Source of the DNA: CAVWGP01 sp963754645
GTDB taxonomy: Bacteria > Pseudomonadota > Alphaproteobacteria > Bin65
Length of the DNA stretch: 64,000 nt
NCBI GenBank assembly: GCA_963754645.1
Contig: CAVWGP010000011.1
Coordinates: forward strand, 248,001 to 312,000
Direction of reading: 5' to 3'
This document shows, one piece after another, positions 62,499 to 64,000 of this stretch. Numbering within the stretch: the first letter of the stretch is position 1; every line of letters starts with the position of its first letter. The notes under the pieces are model-generated. The model was not told where the DNA came from, searched no databases, and saw nothing but the letters and a program-made list of their open reading frames with translations. The translations under genes were made by a program, and so were the position numbers.

Positions 62499-62566
62499 GC
62501 TCCCCCCTCGGGCCGTTCCGCCGCTGATCGCGAGGCGCCCGACTATATGCTTGACGGTTCAAATAA

Positions 62567-62595
62567 TTTGCAACACAAATAATTTGTATTGCAAA
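62567..62595. promoter_or_regulatory. 29-bp palindromic operator between divergent operons
   Basis: The left half TTTGCAA-C-ACAAAT, a central A, and the right half ATTTGT-A-TTGCAAA are a perfect inverted repeat but for one position. It is AT-rich in a GC-rich region and is centred between the marR start (62498) and the reductase start (62615). This matches MarR autoregulation. Confidence 0.75.
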
Positions 62596-62614
62596 CTAAT
62601 TTTGCGCGAGGCCG

Positions 62615-63643
62615 ATGGGTTTCAAGATTGCCATTCGGGGCCGCGGCGAAGCGGTCGTGGCCGAGATGGGCGAGACGATTCTCGCCGCGGCGACGCGCAT
62701 GCGCGTGCCCTACCCTTACGGTTGCCGTGCGGGCAATTGCGGCGCGTGCAAATCGGAATTGCTATCCGGCGATGTGCAACTATCGCCTTACTCGGAATAC
62801 GCGTTGTCGAAGGCGGAGCGCGGGCAAGGCTTGATCCTCGCTTGCCGCGCCGTGCCGTGGTCCGATTGCAGCGTCGCCTGGCTCGAGCCCGAAGACGTTG
62901 CCATGCATCCGCTGCGCAAGCTCGATTGCGACGTCGTCGGCGCCGACCATGTCACGCACGATATTCGTCGCGTCCGCTTGGCGATCCGCGCCGGCGGACC
63001 GTTCGATTTCTCCGCCGGGCAATATGCGTCGGTGCAATTTCCGGGCTTGCCGGCGCGCGATTATTCGATGGCCAACCGGCCGGATGAAGACACGATCGAA
63101 TTCCACATCCGCCTGATCCCCGGCGGCGCGGTGACGCCCCATGTCGCGCGGCAGCTGAAGCCGGGCGACGCGGTCCGCGTCGAAGGTCCGCTCGGCACTT
63201 CATATTTCCGCAACCGGCATCGCGGGCCGATCCTGGCGCTGGCCGGCGGCTCGGGCCTGGCGCCGATCAAGTCGATCGTCGAGACGGCGCTGCGGCGGGG
63301 CGTGACACAGCCGATCCACCTCTATTTCGGCATTCGCGCCGAACGCGATCTTTATCTTGCGGACCATTTCGGCGCCCTCGCCGCTTCGCACCCCAATTTG
63401 AATTTCATTCCGGTTCTGTCCGAGCCGGACACGCCGACCGCGCGACGCACCGGCTTCCTCGCCGATGCCGTGGCCCGGGATTTCGCCTCGCTCGAAGAAT
63501 TCAAGGCCTATCTCGCCGGACCGCCGATCATGGTCGAGACCTGCACGGCGGTGTTGAAACGCCTGCGCCTGGCGCGCCAGCACTGTCATGCCGACGCGTT
63601 CTATACCGAAGCCGACAAAGCCAAGCAGGGAACCGCACCATGA
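62615..63643 (+). CDS. 2Fe-2S/FAD/NAD(P)H oxygenase-type reductase
   Basis: The 342-residue protein has a plant-type 2Fe-2S ferredoxin domain (Cys37, Cys42, Cys45 in YGCRAGNCGACKS, and Cys77 in ILACRA), an FAD-binding barrel (ARDYSMANRPDED, R-x-Y-S) and an NAD-binding domain (LALAGGSGLAPIKSIVE, GPPIMVETC). It would pass electrons from NAD(P)H to an oxygenase, as in aromatic-ring or alkane mono- and dioxygenase systems; the oxygenase must be encoded to the right of the window or elsewhere. The stop overlaps the SDR start (ATGA). Confidence 0.93.
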   Translation: MGFKIAIRGRGEAVVAEMGETILAAATRMRVPYPYGCRAGNCGACKSELLSGDVQLSPYSEYALSKAERGQGLILACRAVPWSDCSVAWLEPEDVAMHPLRKLDCDVVGADHVTHDIRRVRLAIRAGGPFDFSAGQYASVQFPGLPARDYSMANRPDEDTIEFHIRLIPGGAVTPHVARQLKPGDAVRVEGPLGTSYFRNRHRGPILALAGGSGLAPIKSIVETALRRGVTQPIHLYFGIRAERDLYLADHFGALAASHPNLNFIPVLSEPDTPTARRTGFLADAVARDFASLEEFKAYLAGPPIMVETCTAVLKRLRLARQHCHADAFYTEADKAKQGTAP

Positions 63644-64000
63644 GCATAAGGCTCGACGGACGCGTCGCCATCGTCACCGGCGCCGGCCGCGGCATCGGCC
63701 TCGCCATCGCAAAGGGGTTGGCCAGCGCCGGCGCCAAGGTCGTCGTCGCCGATAGCGGCACGGCGATCGACGGCCATGGCGCGGACCCCGCGACCGCGCC
63801 AAGCGCCGCGTCCGCCATCGGCGCCAATGCGCTGGCATATTCCGACAGCATTGCGAGCCCGGGCGCCGCGCGGGCCCTGGTCGATCTCGCGGTAAAAAAA
63901 TTCGGCGGCATCGACATCGTCGTCAACAATGCGGCGATCATCCGCGACGCGCTGGTGTTCAGGGGCGAACCGCGCGATTGGGACGCGGTGATTCACACCA
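63640..64000 (+). CDS. SDR-family oxidoreductase, 3' end outside the window
   Basis: The first 120 residues are present: MSIRLDGRVAIVTGAGRGIGLAIAK (TGxxxGxG cofactor motif) and GGIDIVVNNAAIIRD (NNAG-like motif). An insert of about 20 residues after VVVADSGTAIDG (GHGADPATAPSAASAIGANA) resembles the peroxisomal-multifunctional-enzyme-type SDRs that act on 3-hydroxyacyl-CoA. The active-site Ser-Tyr-Lys lies beyond the window. It is coupled to the reductase gene. Confidence 0.88.
   Translation, partial: MSIRLDGRVAIVTGAGRGIGLAIAKGLASAGAKVVVADSGTAIDGHGADPATAPSAASAIGANALAYSDSIASPGAARALVDLAVKKFGGIDIVVNNAAIIRDALVFRGEPRDWDAVIHT

Overview
The window is a 64 kb, GC-rich (roughly two-thirds G+C by eye), gene-dense chromosomal segment of an alphaproteobacterium. 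The best evidence is two conserved alphaproteobacterial blocks. One is accD-folC / trxA-addA-addB-murU-amgK-tsaE-divL-ahcY. The other is HPr - EIIA(Man) - rapZ - hprK - chvG - chvI with pckA further on. A DivL-type kinase with a tyrosine phospho-acceptor position points the same way. The genus cannot be fixed from the sequence; a Rhodospirillales- or Hyphomicrobiales-like lineage fits. No rRNA, tRNA or CRISPR array was seen.

Layout. (1) 1-3.5 kb, minus strand: amidohydrolase, two DUF1190 lipoprotein/secreted proteins and a glutathionylspermidine-synthase-like ATP-grasp enzyme cut by the window edge. (2) 3.5-10.8 kb, minus strand: a seven-gene operon with a polyamine-type ABC importer, AroM, a DUF917 protein and a hydantoinase-A-like protein; the last two carry frameshifts. 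(3) 11-13.4 kb: two VOC/extradiol-dioxygenase-like genes behind an FNR/FixK-type box, then a CBS-domain protein. (4) 14-23.8 kb, plus strand: a catabolic and uptake cluster (MetE-like protein, CoA-transferase, enoyl-CoA hydratase, Fe/AfuA-type ABC importer, MmgE/PrpD, SDR). (5) 23.8-24.5 kb: vapBC. (6) 24.9-46.4 kb: the conserved housekeeping and regulatory blocks, in which hprK and rapZ form one continuous reading frame and addB-addA are joined by an apparent frameshift. (7) 46.7-54.2 kb: an accessory segment inserted between the divergent chvI and pckA. It holds a Ser/Asn-repeat secreted protein, a 3.7 kb IS5-type element, a DUF6065 protein, a tandem palindrome array, and a cobalamin riboswitch ahead of tonB and hugZ. 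(8) 54.3-60 kb: pckA, a periplasmic copper chaperone, small secreted or membrane proteins and polA. (9) 60-64 kb: an acyl-CoA ligase/MarR operon divergent from a 2Fe-2S flavin reductase/SDR operon across a 29-bp palindrome.

Most interesting. The IS5-type element at 47221-50966 keeps both terminal inverted repeats and a CTAG target duplication. Its transposase is split into N- and C-terminal pieces with an ECF sigma factor, its membrane anti-sigma factor and a subtilisin-like protease in between: a candidate cargo-carrying IS. Two intergenic regions 11 kb apart carry a hairpin repeat family whose loops are conserved while stem sequences change on both sides. Three exact-length 18-bp palindromes sit in tandem upstream of the B12 riboswitch.

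Caution: five apparent frameshifts fall in otherwise well-conserved genes (hyuA-like x2, DUF917, addB, divL). Part of this may be assembly or sequencing error rather than biology.
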